11,299 bases of DNA, taken from the NCBI GenBank assembly GCA_022600315.1, contig JAHZKQ010000029.1, positions 1-11,299 of the forward strand. Reading direction: 5' to 3'. Shown piece by piece: positions 1-8,218 of this stretch. Position numbers and translations under genes: made by a program. Under the pieces are notes generated by a model, which did not search any database, was not told the DNA's origin, and saw nothing but the letters and a program-made list of their open reading frames with translations. The first letter of the stretch is position 1; every line of letters begins with the position of its first letter. The DNA is from Gammaproteobacteria bacterium. Lineage in GTDB: Bacteria > Pseudomonadota > Gammaproteobacteria > Coxiellales > Coxiellaceae.

Positions 1-1
1 C

Positions 2-628
2 AGCATTTACAATGGCGTGTTGGCAATTTTGATAAACTGCCTGTTTAGCCTGTAAATATTCCGCTGAACTTGCATAACGATCCATATGATCAGGACTCAC
101 ATTTAAAACCACTGCCGCAAGTGGCTGTAAAGATTGCAAGGTTTCTAGCTGAAAACTCGATAATTCTAAAACATAATAATCTGGCACTGACTGCTGCAAA
201 ACATCCAACACCGGAGTGCCAATATTTCCGCAAACACAAACCTTAAAACCAGCCTGAGTTAATACCTCACCCATTAAAGTAGTTAACGTGGTCTTACCAT
301 TTGAGCCGGTAATGGCAATCACTGGCGCAGTTAATTCTCGAGCAAATAATTCCACATCCCCTAAAATAGGCACATTATTATTACGCGCTTTCATAATGCT
401 TGATTCACGCGGATCAACACCAGGGCTTAGAATAATGGCCGTAGCCTTTAGTAATAATTCTTCTGGGTAAGCACCACAGATAATTTTCACTTTGGGGAAA
501 TCTTGCTGACATTGTTTAAGCGCTGGCGGCTCAAGTCGATTATCTATGATAGTCGCTGGAATATTTTTTGCAGCTAAAAAACGCAGTATTGATAAACCCG
601 TTTTTCCTAAACCAATCACAACATGCAT
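2..628 (-). CDS. murD: MurD, UDP-N-acetylmuramoyl-L-alanine--D-glutamate ligase (5' part only)
   Basis: Cytoplasmic Mur ligase that adds D-glutamate to UDP-MurNAc-L-Ala using ATP. The first 209 residues are present, about half of the usual 440 or so; the rest lies beyond the left edge. The N-terminal Rossmann-like domain opens with VVIGLGKTG (residues 3-11). The central ATPase domain has the P-loop GSNGKTT (108-114). LELSSFQLE (154-162) and NVSPDHMDRY (176-185) are typical of MurD, and K195 in YLQAKQ matches the lysine that is carbamylated in the family. The start at 628 is forced, because a TGA lies in frame two codons upstream. It is 13 bases past the mraY stop and has only a weak Shine-Dalgarno sequence, so translation is probably coupled to mraY. 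The reading frame is intact to the edge. Confidence 0.95.
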   Translation of the reverse strand, partial: MHVVIGLGKTGLSILRFLAAKNIPATIIDNRLEPPALKQCQQDFPKVKIICGAYPEELLLKATAIILSPGVDPRESSIMKARNNNVPILGDVELFARELTAPVIAITGSNGKTTLTTLMGEVLTQAGFKVCVCGNIGTPVLDVLQQSVPDYYVLELSSFQLETLQSLQPLAAVVLNVSPDHMDRYASSAEYLQAKQAVYQNCQHAIVNA

Positions 629-641
629 AGGTCAACACCCA

Positions 642-1727
642 CTAACGGAGTTTTAAAGTAGCTAAACCTAATAACACCAGCACCACGGTAATAATCCAAA
701 ACCGTACGATGATTTTAGGCTCTGGCCAACCTTTTAATTCAAAATGATGATGCAAAGGCGCCATTCTAAAAATACGTTTGCCGCCACTTATTTTAAAATA
801 AGCAACTTGCAAAATAACCGATAAGGTTTCAATAACAAAAATCCCACCCATTAACAGCAAGACTAATTCCTGACGCACCACCACCGCAATCACCCCCATG
901 GTAGCACCCAAACTTAACGAACCCACATCCCCCATAAAAACTTGCGCCGGATAAGTGTTATACCAAAGAAAACCTAAACCCGCACCAACAACTGCACTGC
1001 AAACAATTGCCACCTCACCAGCACCATTAATAAACGGGAAACCTAAATACTTAGCAAAAAACATATTTCCCATCATATAAGCAAAAACACCTAACGCTAA
1101 AGTGACTAAAACCGTTGGCATTAGTGCCAGGCCATCTAGACCATCCGTTAAATTAACCGCATTACTACTACCAACGATCACAAAATAGGTGAAAATAATA
1201 TAAAAAACCCCTAAATTAACCCCCACGGTTTTAAAAAATGGAATTAGTAACTGCGTATCCGCCACTTCGGTGCGGGTATGGTATAAGAATAAGGCTACGG
1301 CAATGGCCACCACCGACTGCCAAAGATATTTCCAACGCGCCGGCAGCCCACGACTATTTTTACGGATTACTTTGCGATAATCATCTACCCAACCAATAGC
1401 GCCAAAACCTACCAAAACAACTAAAATAGCCCAAACATAGCGATTACTCAGATCGCCCCACAACAACACACTGACTGCAATGGCAATTAAAATCAATGCA
1501 CCACCCATCGTCGGCGTACCGCTTTTTGCTAAATGACTCTGCGGACCATCATCACGCACCATTTGACCAATTTGGCGATGGGTTAGGCGTTGGATTAAAC
1601 GCGGACTTAGAAAAATGGAAATAAACAATGCCGTTAATGCACCCAAAATAGAACGAAAAGTTAAATACTCAAAAATACGGAAGGTATGTAAATGGGGTTT
1701 TAATAATTTAAATAGCCATAATAACAT
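642..1727 (-). CDS. mraY: MraY, phospho-N-acetylmuramoyl-pentapeptide transferase
   Basis: Integral inner-membrane enzyme that transfers phospho-MurNAc-pentapeptide from UDP to undecaprenyl phosphate, making lipid I. Its 361 residues match the family length of about 360. About ten hydrophobic segments are visible. The catalytic and Mg-binding signatures are all present: D115-D116 in [17 protein letters not shown] (192-200), D267 in FMGDVGSL, and the HHH cluster in MAPLHHHFE (322-330). RDDGPQSH (58-65) and SGTPTMGG (69-76) form the conserved cytoplasmic loop near the N-terminus. The N-terminus (MLLWLFKLL, then FEYLTFR) aligns with the usual MraY start. Only 3 bases separate it from the murF stop, so it belongs to the same operon. 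It is the membrane step that uses the product of MurD, MurE and MurF. No key residue is missing. Confidence 0.98.
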   Translation of the reverse strand: MLLWLFKLLKPHLHTFRIFEYLTFRSILGALTALFISIFLSPRLIQRLTHRQIGQMVRDDGPQSHLAKSGTPTMGGALILIAIAVSVLLWGDLSNRYVWAILVVLVGFGAIGWVDDYRKVIRKNSRGLPARWKYLWQSVVAIAVALFLYHTRTEVADTQLLIPFFKTVGVNLGVFYIIFTYFVIVGSSNAVNLTDGLDGLALMPTVLVTLALGVFAYMMGNMFFAKYLGFPFINGAGEVAIVCSAVVGAGLGFLWYNTYPAQVFMGDVGSLSLGATMGVIAVVVRQELVLLLMGGIFVIETLSVILQVAYFKISGGKRIFRMAPLHHHFELKGWPEPKIIVRFWIITVVLVLLGLATLKLR

Positions 1728-1730
1728 AGT

Positions 1731-3068
1731 TTAGTTTTCCTTTAATGCACTCACAACTTGCTCCATACCCATTGCATTGGAACCTTTAATTAATATCACC
1801 ATGTCAGAAGTGATATTATCACGCAAAGTATCGATTAGCGCTGCCCGATCTTTAAAATAATGCGCATTTTCACCATAAGCTGCAACCGCATGCTGAGTTA
1901 ATTGACCATAACAATATAATTGTTTAATACCAGCCTGTTTAGCGAGCTCACCAATTTCAGCGTGTAAGCGTTCTGCCGCGTCACCCAATTCCCCCATGTC
2001 TGCTAGCACCAAAGTTGGCACACCTTTACGTGCACCAATTAAATGGATCGCCGCTGCCACTGAAGTTGGATTAGCATTGTAGCTGTCATCAATGATGGTT
2101 GCGCCTTTTAAGCCAGCATATTCCATCAGTCGGCGATTAACTGCAAGCGCTTTTTCTAAGCCGCGCTTAATTTTTTCTATTGGGATTTTAAAAACAGTAG
2201 CAGCAGTGGCAGCGGCTAAAGCATTATAAACATTATGCGCGCCCAGCACTTTTAATTTGATTTCAATCTGCTGTTTTGCCAATACCAAATCAAATATCGC
2301 CGTCATTTTAGTGGTTAAACGGATATTTTTTGCCCGCACATTCGCCGCATTATGTACCGCAAAACACAACACTTTGTTTTCAGTTAAAGTATTGCGCCAA
2401 AAACTTGCATAAGCATCATCGTTATTAATAATCGCAGTACCTTTGGTCGACAAGCCTTGGAAAATCTCGGCCTTAGCGCAAGCCACGCCGTCTAAACTGC
2501 CAAAACCTTCCAAGTGTGCCGGCCCAACATTCGTGACGATCGCTACTGTCGGTTTAACCAAGTGGGTCAGCTTAGCAATTTCACCACTGTGATTCGCCCC
2601 CATCTCAATAATGGCGTAATCATGCTCCGAAGTAATTTTTAATAAAGTTAACGGCACACCAATATCATTATTAAAACTACCTTCACTAGCTAGTACTTTA
2701 CCCGCCTGTGAAAACACTTGAGCCAATAAAGCCCGCGTTGTTGTTTTACCACAACTACCCGTCACGGCAATAATGGGTAGTTTTAATTTCCCTCGATGAT
2801 AGCGTGCTAATTCAAATAGCGCATCACGGGTATTGATCACTTTTAATAAAGGTAAATCAGTGGTAACCGCATCACTCACAATCACTGCCACTGCACCACG
2901 CTTTTTAGCATCAACAATATAATCATGGCCATCAAAATTTGGGCCCTTTAGCGCGATAAATAATTCGCCCGGCTGAACGCTGCGCGAATCAATACTGACA
3001 CCATTAAATTCGACATCGCTGCCGATTAATTCTGCCGTTAAAGCGGAAGCTATTTTGGCAAGTTGCAT
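1731..3068 (-). CDS. murF: MurF, UDP-MurNAc-tripeptide--D-alanyl-D-alanine ligase
   Basis: Last cytoplasmic Mur ligase; it adds the D-Ala-D-Ala dipeptide to UDP-MurNAc-tripeptide, giving the pentapeptide used by MraY. It has 445 residues (family about 450). The N-terminal substrate domain shows SIDSRSVQPGELFIAL (25-40). The ATPase domain has the P-loop TGSCGKTT (103-110), the EMGANHSGEI block (155-164) and the lysine in AKAEIF (K199). The C-terminal domain has DDSYNANP (327-334) and LADMGELG (355-362), both diagnostic of MurF among Mur ligases. The start at 3068 lies inside the end of murE, a 19-base overlap, which points to translational coupling. The reading frame is complete. Confidence 0.97.
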   Translation of the reverse strand: MQLAKIASALTAELIGSDVEFNGVSIDSRSVQPGELFIALKGPNFDGHDYIVDAKKRGAVAVIVSDAVTTDLPLLKVINTRDALFELARYHRGKLKLPIIAVTGSCGKTTTRALLAQVFSQAGKVLASEGSFNNDIGVPLTLLKITSEHDYAIIEMGANHSGEIAKLTHLVKPTVAIVTNVGPAHLEGFGSLDGVACAKAEIFQGLSTKGTAIINNDDAYASFWRNTLTENKVLCFAVHNAANVRAKNIRLTTKMTAIFDLVLAKQQIEIKLKVLGAHNVYNALAAATAATVFKIPIEKIKRGLEKALAVNRRLMEYAGLKGATIIDDSYNANPTSVAAAIHLIGARKGVPTLVLADMGELGDAAERLHAEIGELAKQAGIKQLYCYGQLTQHAVAAYGENAHYFKDRAALIDTLRDNITSDMVILIKGSNAMGMEQVVSALKEN

Positions 3069-4561
3069 ACCTTTCCTTTTGCAATCTGATTTAATTGTTT
3101 AGTGACGTGCTCGCTATCACTAAAATTGACCGTCTCAGTGCCTATAATCTGATAAGTCTCATGACCTTTTCCAGCCACCAATACCATATCATTAAGCTTG
3201 GCTGATTGCACGGCCAAGGCAATGGCTAAAGCGCGATCAGGCTGTATTTGCAGGGCTTCTGCCGCCACTGCACCCTGAGTAATATCGGCAATAATTTGCG
3301 CGGGATCTTCACCGCGCGGATTGTCATTAGTAATAACAAGGTGTTGACACAAATCAGCGGCGATTGCACCCATCTTGCTACGCTTAGTTCGATCACGCTC
3401 ACCGCCACAACCAAACACACACCATAACTCACCTTGGCAATGCGCCTTTAATGCTTGCAAAGCCTGTGCTAATGCATCTGGTGTGTGCGCGTAATCAATA
3501 ATAACCTGTGGTGTTTTTGCGTTACCAAACTGTTGCATGCGACCAATAACCGGCTGCAATGTTGACAGAGCCGATAAGGCTTTTGGCAGTGGAATCTCAA
3601 GCGCTAACAAGGTGGTCAATACCGCTAACAAATTGCTAATATTAAAACTCCCTAATAAAGCTGTTTTAAATTTGCCTTGACCTTGTGGTGTATCAACAGT
3701 TACCGAAAAACCTTCTGCTAGCACAGTAACCTTAAGTGCAGACAAACAATTATTGGTGGATCTTTCTGGCTGCAGCGCATAACCAGTGATATTTTTAGCA
3801 GTGGTTTTCGCTAAAATTTCTTTGCTAAACTGATCATCAAAATTAATAATCGCCTGCTTTAATTTAAATGCAGTAAACAACTTTAATTTTGCTGCGCCAT
3901 ATTGCTGCATATTGTGATGGTAATCTAAGTGGTCCTGAGTTAAATTGGTGAATACACCAACATCAATCGCCAGACCATTTAAACGCCCTTGCGCTAGAGC
4001 ATGCGAAGAGGCTTCGCATGCAACGTATTTAATCCCGCGACTTTTTAATTCGCTAAAATACGCCTGTAATTTAATGGGATCGGGGGTCGTGAGTGGATTA
4101 GATTCCAACTCAGTTAATAAACCCATACCATTGGTGCCAATCACCGCGCAATCTAATTGACAGTGCGCCAATGCCTGGGCAATAAAATGCGTTACACTGG
4201 TTTTACCATTGGTGCCGGTAACCGCAATGACTGTAATATCACGGCTCGGATAACCATAAAAACAGGCAGCAATGGCGCCTTGTTGACTTGCTAAATCAGT
4301 GACCGCAATGCAAGGCACTTCAACTTTTGGTGAGCTAAATGTCGTGTCGGCTTCGTATAGTATAGCTGTCGCGCCTGCCTTAATGGCAGCTGCAATATAA
4401 TCACGACCATCGCTATTAACGCCTGGATAAGCAAAAAATAAACTTCCAGCGCTAACGTTGCGACTATCATTGGTTAAATGGCAAATTGAAATATCAACAT
4501 TAATATTAATATTAATATTAATGCTTGCTGTTAATAATTGTTGTAAAGAAATTTCAGTCAT
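3050..4561 (-). CDS. murE: MurE, UDP-MurNAc-L-Ala-D-Glu--meso-diaminopimelate ligase
   Basis: Adds the third amino acid of the peptidoglycan stem peptide. The DNPR motif (413-416, in ITNDNPRGEDP) is the known determinant for meso-diaminopimelate rather than lysine, so a Gram-negative type wall is expected. The 503 residues fit the family. The P-loop TGTNGKTS is at 115-122, K225 in YGAAKLKLF matches the carbamylated lysine, and HTPDAL (359-364) and GCGGERDRTKR (384-394) are typical. The start at 4561 is 6 bases after the ftsI stop, with a distant AGGA upstream. The oddity is residues 14-21, four Ile-Asn dipeptides encoded by a perfect DNA hexamer repeat between the first helix and the LTNDSR motif of the N-terminal domain, where the family normally has an ordinary variable linker. 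The gene is otherwise intact. Confidence 0.97.
   Translation of the reverse strand: MTEISLQQLLTASININININVDISICHLTNDSRNVSAGSLFFAYPGVNSDGRDYIAAAIKAGATAILYEADTTFSSPKVEVPCIAVTDLASQQGAIAACFYGYPSRDITVIAVTGTNGKTSVTHFIAQALAHCQLDCAVIGTNGMGLLTELESNPLTTPDPIKLQAYFSELKSRGIKYVACEASSHALAQGRLNGLAIDVGVFTNLTQDHLDYHHNMQQYGAAKLKLFTAFKLKQAIINFDDQFSKEILAKTTAKNITGYALQPERSTNNCLSALKVTVLAEGFSVTVDTPQGQGKFKTALLGSFNISNLLAVLTTLLALEIPLPKALSALSTLQPVIGRMQQFGNAKTPQVIIDYAHTPDALAQALQALKAHCQGELWCVFGCGGERDRTKRSKMGAIAADLCQHLVITNDNPRGEDPAQIIADITQGAVAAEALQIQPDRALAIALAVQSAKLNDMVLVAGKGHETYQIIGTETVNFSDSEHVTKQLNQIAKGKVCNLPK
4499..4522. repeat. (ATTAAT)4 hexamer tandem repeat inside murE
   Basis: Four perfect consecutive copies of ATTAAT. 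The preceding six bases (ATCAAC, 4493-4498) are a degenerate fifth copy. The unit is its own reverse complement. On the coding strand it reads ATT AAT, so it encodes (Ile-Asn)4 at MurE residues 14-21. Because the unit is two codons long, changes in copy number would keep the reading frame. Confidence 0.95.
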
Positions 4562-4567
4562 TGAATT

Positions 4568-6238
4568 TTACTTATCCTGCAAATCATCCGGCGCGATATT
4601 TAATAAACGCAAACTACCGCTCATAACGCGCGCAAAAACCGGCGCTGCTACTACACCACCATAATGATTATCTTTCGGTTCACGAATCACCACCGCCACC
4701 ACCAGGCGTGGATCAGTTACCGGCGCAATGCCAACAAACGATGCAATGTGTTTAGTTTTATCATAACCTTTTTTACCGGCAATATAAGCTGTCCCTGTTT
4801 TTCCAGCGACATGGTAGGCTTTAACGCGTGCCCGCGTACCTGTACCACCACGCTGCACAACTGCTTCCAACATATCCAGCACTTCATCAGCAATTTTTTG
4901 CTTTAAGATTCGAAATCCAGTCGGTGCTTTATCAAGCTTTAAAAAACTTAAAGGTAATTTCATGCCACCATCTGCCAATACCATATAAGCATGCGCTAAT
5001 TGCAAAGTTGTCGTCGCCACCCCATAACCATAAGCTAAAGCCGCCACCACACTGGGGTACCAGTTTTTACGTGGCACCAAACTTCCTGCAACTTCACCCG
5101 GAAAACCACTTTGGCTGCGATGACCAAAACCAAAATCCTTTAATAAGTGCCAAAAGTTTTGCGGTTGCAATGACAACATAATTTTAGCCGCACCAATATT
5201 ACTCGATTTTTGCAAGATTCCTTGCAAAGTTAATACACCATAGTTCAAACCATCATCTTTAATTAAATAACCACCCACCCACATGCGTCCCGGCGCAGTA
5301 TTAATCGTGCTACTCGGATGATATACACCACTTTCCAAAGCAAATGAAATGGTAAATGGTTTCATGGTAGAGCCTGGCTCAAATGAATCGGTCACTGCAC
5401 GATTACGAAATGCATCATTATGATGTCGTGGCGGTTGATTAGGGTTATAAGATGGTTGATTAACCATCGCTAAAACTTCACCCGTTTTGGCATCCAAGAC
5501 AATTACCGAACCGGCCTTGGCATGATAACGCGTTACGGTAGCTTTTAAAGCACGATAAGCTAAATATTGAATCCGGTGGTCAATGCTTAAAACTAAATTA
5601 TGCCCCTGGGTAGGCTTTTTTAATAATGCAATATCGGCAATCACATGCCCAAGCCGATCTTTCAATACTTCTTTTTTACCCGGCGAGCCACGCAACCAAT
5701 AATTAAACCCAAGCTCTAAACCTTCTTGACCTTGGTCATCAACATTAGTCCGCCCTAAAACTTGAGCCGCGACTTCTCCCGTTGGATAATAACGTTTATA
5801 TTCACGTTGCAAATAGATGCCTGGGATCTTTAAAGCCTTTATTTTTTCGCCCAAGCTTGGCGGAATACGACGCTTTAGATAGATAAATTCTCGCTCAGCT
5901 TTTTTACGCGTGCGGCGCTGAATATAATGCACAGAAAGATGCAGTAATTCATGTAGTTTAATCAGTTGATGATAATTGGCGGCAAATTCTTTGGGGTTAG
6001 CCCACACTGACACCACCGGTGTACTCACTGCTAACGGATAACCTAAGCGATCAGTGATGATGCCGCGAGAACTTGGAATGCTGACTTTTCGGAGGATACG
6101 CGCCTTACTTTGAGTAAGTAAAAATGAACGATTGAGAATGCTCAAATCGATCAAGCGCCAGATTATCCCAAATACCACGGCACCAAAAAGGAAAATAACC
6201 AGAGCCAGGCGCCAACGATATTGCCGTATTTTTTCCAT
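4568..6238 (-). CDS. ftsI: FtsI (PBP3), septal peptidoglycan transpeptidase
   Basis: Monofunctional class B penicillin-binding protein that cross-links septal peptidoglycan in the divisome. It has 556 residues (family about 570-590). It has a short cytoplasmic N-terminus, one membrane anchor (about 11-33), the PBP dimerisation domain with SSRGIITDR (56-64) and RYYPTGEVAAQVLG (149-162), and a transpeptidase domain. The three active-site motifs are intact: STMK (290-293, serine nucleophile S290), SSN (345-347) and KTGT (480-483). The start at 6238 is fixed by an in-frame TGA four codons upstream; a weak GGTGA lies 9 bases in front. Unlike the other genes of the operon it is separated from its upstream neighbour (ftsL) by 53 bases. 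Its stop is 6 bases before murE. Confidence 0.97.
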   Translation of the reverse strand: MEKIRQYRWRLALVIFLFGAVVFGIIWRLIDLSILNRSFLLTQSKARILRKVSIPSSRGIITDRLGYPLAVSTPVVSVWANPKEFAANYHQLIKLHELLHLSVHYIQRRTRKKAEREFIYLKRRIPPSLGEKIKALKIPGIYLQREYKRYYPTGEVAAQVLGRTNVDDQGQEGLELGFNYWLRGSPGKKEVLKDRLGHVIADIALLKKPTQGHNLVLSIDHRIQYLAYRALKATVTRYHAKAGSVIVLDAKTGEVLAMVNQPSYNPNQPPRHHNDAFRNRAVTDSFEPGSTMKPFTISFALESGVYHPSSTINTAPGRMWVGGYLIKDDGLNYGVLTLQGILQKSSNIGAAKIMLSLQPQNFWHLLKDFGFGHRSQSGFPGEVAGSLVPRKNWYPSVVAALAYGYGVATTTLQLAHAYMVLADGGMKLPLSFLKLDKAPTGFRILKQKIADEVLDMLEAVVQRGGTGTRARVKAYHVAGKTGTAYIAGKKGYDKTKHIASFVGIAPVTDPRLVVAVVIREPKDNHYGGVVAAPVFARVMSGSLRLLNIAPDDLQDK

Positions 6239-6291
6239 AGCTTTTAGTCACCATTTTGCTATCTAGATACATGCTCGCACCTTGCTTATCG

Positions 6292-6702
6292 CTATTTAAT
6301 ATTTCCAAGACTATTCATTGCCAAAACTTTTGGTGCGCTTGACAACTTCGCACTATAACGAGTTTGTGAGTCTTGCTCAACCATCACAACGTTATTTGAT
6401 TTTGGCATAACCATGTTCAAATGTTTGGTCGCATAATTTTGCACACTGGCTTGAGTTGACCAAGTACTTTGCTCAAGCAGTAATTTCCCCCACTGGGTTT
6501 GATACTGTGAACGTTGCTGCAATAAAGTTTGATATTGGATAAAGAGCCGCCGGTTTAAGTCTTTCATATAAACCACGCCCAAGGCCGACAATAAAATACC
6601 TATGCCAACTAACGCGATCGCTACGCGTGAAATAGAAATACGCGTTTTTGCTGGAGCCCGTTTAGCGCGCATATAGCTTAAAGTATCTGTCATGGTGTTC
6701 AT
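6292..6702 (-). CDS. ftsL: FtsL, bitopic cell division protein
   Basis: Small divisome protein that, with FtsB and FtsQ, forms a complex that recruits and activates FtsW-FtsI. It has 136 residues. A basic cytoplasmic N-terminus (MRAKRAPAKTR, 11-21) is followed by one membrane segment (about 26-46, VAIALVGIGILLSALGVVYM) and a periplasmic Gln-rich coiled-coil region (about 48-95), the usual FtsL architecture. NYATKHLNMVMP (89-100) matches the conserved end of the FtsL domain. The last 35 or so residues look unstructured. The ATG at 6702 overlaps the rsmH stop as ATGA, so translation is coupled; Met4 nine bases on is an alternative start. The identification rests on topology and position between rsmH and ftsI, as sequence conservation in FtsL is low. 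Confidence 0.92.
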   Translation of the reverse strand: MNTMTDTLSYMRAKRAPAKTRISISRVAIALVGIGILLSALGVVYMKDLNRRLFIQYQTLLQQRSQYQTQWGKLLLEQSTWSTQASVQNYATKHLNMVMPKSNNVVMVEQDSQTRYSAKLSSAPKVLAMNSLGNIK

Positions 6703-7628
6703 GTAATTCTCTCCGCAATGCGCAAGCGTGCACTACGAGCACGTGGATTAGCATTAACTTCAGCCACACTCGGCCGAATTAATTTACCAACCTTTTGCAA
6801 TGGCATTGTTAACTCGTTAGCTTTAACTGGCAAGTCGGGTGGATACTGCGTATCAGTGGCGTGCTGGTGGATAAATTGCTTCACAATTCTATCTTCCAAC
6901 GAATGAAAGCTAATGACACACAGACGTCCACCCTCTGCCAGCACAGCGAGGCACTGTAAAAGACAAGCCTTAAGCTCATCCAACTCCCTATTGATATGAA
7001 TTCGAATCGCCTGGAAACTTCGCGTCGCTGGGTGCTTAGACTGTTCGCGAGTTGGACTGACTCGATTAATTAATTCAACTAAATCTTGCGTAGTTTTAAA
7101 TGGTTTAGTTTGGCGTTGATCTACAATGGCATTAGCAATGCGCCAGGCATGACGCTCTTCGCCATATTCGCGCAACACTCGGCTAACTTCTTCAACATCT
7201 GCTGAGTTTAACCAGTGGGCTGCCGTTACGCCTTGTTGTGGATTCATCCGCATATCCAACGGTCCTTCCTTGGTAAAGCTAAAACCCCGTTCGGCCTGGT
7301 CTAACTGGGGTGATGACACGCCTAAATCCATTAGTACGCCATTCACCTGGCCTAAAAGTCCTCGCTTTTCAATTTGATTTTTCAATTCGGCAAATGAAGC
7401 ATGCTGAATTTCAAATCGTGAATCACTCCCTAATTCTTGCTCTGCTACCAAAATAGCGGCCGGATCCTTATCAAAGGCCAGCAACCGGCCGCTTGGTCCT
7501 AGGTGCTCTATCATTTCTTTGCTGTGGCCACCACGTCCAAAGGTGGCATCAACATAAATTCCTTGCGGTTTAATGGCTAATCCTGCCATTGCTTCAGCAA
7601 GCAACACGGGTTTATGTGCAGTTGTCAT
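6699..7628 (-). CDS. rsmH: RsmH (MraW), 16S rRNA (cytosine(1402)-N(4))-methyltransferase
   Basis: SAM-dependent methyltransferase that N4-methylates C1402 in the ribosomal decoding centre. It has 309 residues (E. coli protein about 313). HKPVLLAEAM (5-14) opens the protein. The SAM-binding motif is DATFGRGGHS (27-36), followed by DLGVSSPQLD (101-110), GPLDMRM (122-128), RSFQAIRIHIN (203-213), ISFHSLEDRIVK (239-250) and the C-terminal NPRARSARLR (294-303), all family hallmarks. The start ATG at 7628 overlaps the mraZ stop in TAATG, and its end overlaps the ftsL start in ATGA, so it is tightly coupled on both sides. Position second in the dcw cluster, after mraZ, is standard. Confidence 0.98.
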   Translation of the reverse strand: MTTAHKPVLLAEAMAGLAIKPQGIYVDATFGRGGHSKEMIEHLGPSGRLLAFDKDPAAILVAEQELGSDSRFEIQHASFAELKNQIEKRGLLGQVNGVLMDLGVSSPQLDQAERGFSFTKEGPLDMRMNPQQGVTAAHWLNSADVEEVSRVLREYGEERHAWRIANAIVDQRQTKPFKTTQDLVELINRVSPTREQSKHPATRSFQAIRIHINRELDELKACLLQCLAVLAEGGRLCVISFHSLEDRIVKQFIHQHATDTQYPPDLPVKANELTMPLQKVGKLIRPSVAEVNANPRARSARLRIAERIT

Positions 7629-8134
7629 TATAGTGTTAGTGTCATTAATTCGGGTGGTACCGGTTCTTCACCGCCACTTAAATCCTCTGCTAACCAACTG
7701 TCACGTCCCATATTCCACTGGGTTTCACCCCACAATTCAAACTTTTTACCTTGCCCAACTAGCATCACGGTTTTTTCTAAACCGGCGTATTCGCGCAAAA
7801 GTTGGGGTAATAATACTCGCCCTTGGCGATCCAATTCCATTTCCACAGCGTGCCCAATTAGAAGACGTTTAATTCGTCTGGTGGGGCGATGAAAAGTTGG
7901 TAATTGCTCAAGCTTTTGTAAAATGCTCTGCCATTGAGAGAGGGGATATAACAGTAGGCACCGATCTTCGGTATCGATGGTCAGCACCAAATGGCCTTGT
8001 TCTTGATCCAAGACCCTGTCGCGATACTGGGCTGGAATGGTAATGCGTCCCTTAGGGTCGACACTGGCCGCCGTTAACCCACTAAACATCATCGGGGTTT
8101 GCGTTGCCGTTGTTGTGACCTCAGTTGTCGTCAT
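7628..8134 (-). CDS. mraZ: MraZ, AbrB-like transcriptional regulator of the dcw cluster
   Basis: DNA-binding protein of the MraZ family, which forms rings and represses its own operon by binding TGGG-type direct repeats. Both AbrB-like half domains show the signature DxxxR: DPKGR (residues 26-30) and DRQGR (102-106). CLLLYPLSQW (59-68), RRIKRLLIGHA (86-96) and VMLVGQGKKFELW (123-135) are typical. The start at 8134 is chosen because GGGAG lies 8 bases upstream (8143-8147). This gives 168 residues with a Thr-rich N-terminal extension (MTTTEVTTTATQTP) before the usual family start, MFSGL. The ATGs at 8092 and 8089 would match family length but lack a ribosome binding site, and a longer reading frame to 8212 runs through the operator region. 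As first gene of the cluster it probably controls all the genes to its left. Confidence 0.93.
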   Translation of the reverse strand: MTTTEVTTTATQTPMMFSGLTAASVDPKGRITIPAQYRDRVLDQEQGHLVLTIDTEDRCLLLYPLSQWQSILQKLEQLPTFHRPTRRIKRLLIGHAVEMELDRQGRVLLPQLLREYAGLEKTVMLVGQGKKFELWGETQWNMGRDSWLAEDLSGGEEPVPPELMTLTL

Positions 8135-8168
8135 TCCATTTTCTCCCACTTTCAACCACATTGTACCA
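8135..8168 (-). promoter_or_regulatory. Probable MraZ operator: four TGG boxes with a 10-base period
   Basis: Read on the minus strand towards mraZ, TGGT (8168-8165), TGGT (8158-8155), TGGG (8148-8145) and TGGA (8138-8135) start exactly 10 bases apart. A degenerate TGCT at 8178-8175 continues the phase. MraZ is known to bind TGGG-type direct repeats separated by short spacers in front of its own gene, so this is the expected autoregulatory site. The third box overlaps the Shine-Dalgarno GGGAG, and the fourth abuts the ATG. Confidence 0.75.
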
Positions 8169-8181
8169 CTCTTAAGCACAA

Positions 8182-8212
8182 AATGTACACTCTGCAACCA
8201 CTCCCAGCTCAA
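8182..8212 (-). promoter_or_regulatory. Possible dcw operon (mraZ) promoter
   Basis: The minus strand has TACATT (8187-8182) as a -10 candidate, with TTGAGC (8212-8207) upstream at a long 19-base spacing. Start of transcription would fall near 8175, just in front of the TGG box array, as expected for the operator of an MraZ-regulated promoter. Both boxes are imperfect, so the exact promoter is uncertain. Confidence 0.3.
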
Positions 8213-8218
8213 CTAGGT

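Noticed and set aside
6105..6308. Minus-strand open frame of 67 codons across the ftsL/ftsI junction.
   Set aside because: It overlaps the end of ftsL and the start of ftsI in another frame, including the FtsI membrane anchor, and its translation looks like neither a protein family nor a designed overlap.
7573..7892. Two overlapping plus-strand frames opposite rsmH and mraZ.
   Set aside because: They lie antisense to two well-conserved genes and show no recognisable domain or start signal.
8137..8139. Tiny ATG-GAA-TGA frame overlapping the mraZ start, considered as a translational control element.
   Set aside because: Its ATG is only 3 bases from the Shine-Dalgarno sequence, so initiation there is unlikely; the resemblance is probably chance caused by the TGGA box.
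8161..8190. TTGTAC...TGTACA boxes considered as a yajQ promoter or a regulator half-site pair.
   Set aside because: The -10 match is poor, and the five-base arms with a 17-base gap are too weak to support in one sequence.
8135..8212. Longer mraZ reading frame starting at 8212 (194 residues).
   Set aside because: The extra residues are read through the candidate promoter and operator, and no ribosome binding site fits that start.
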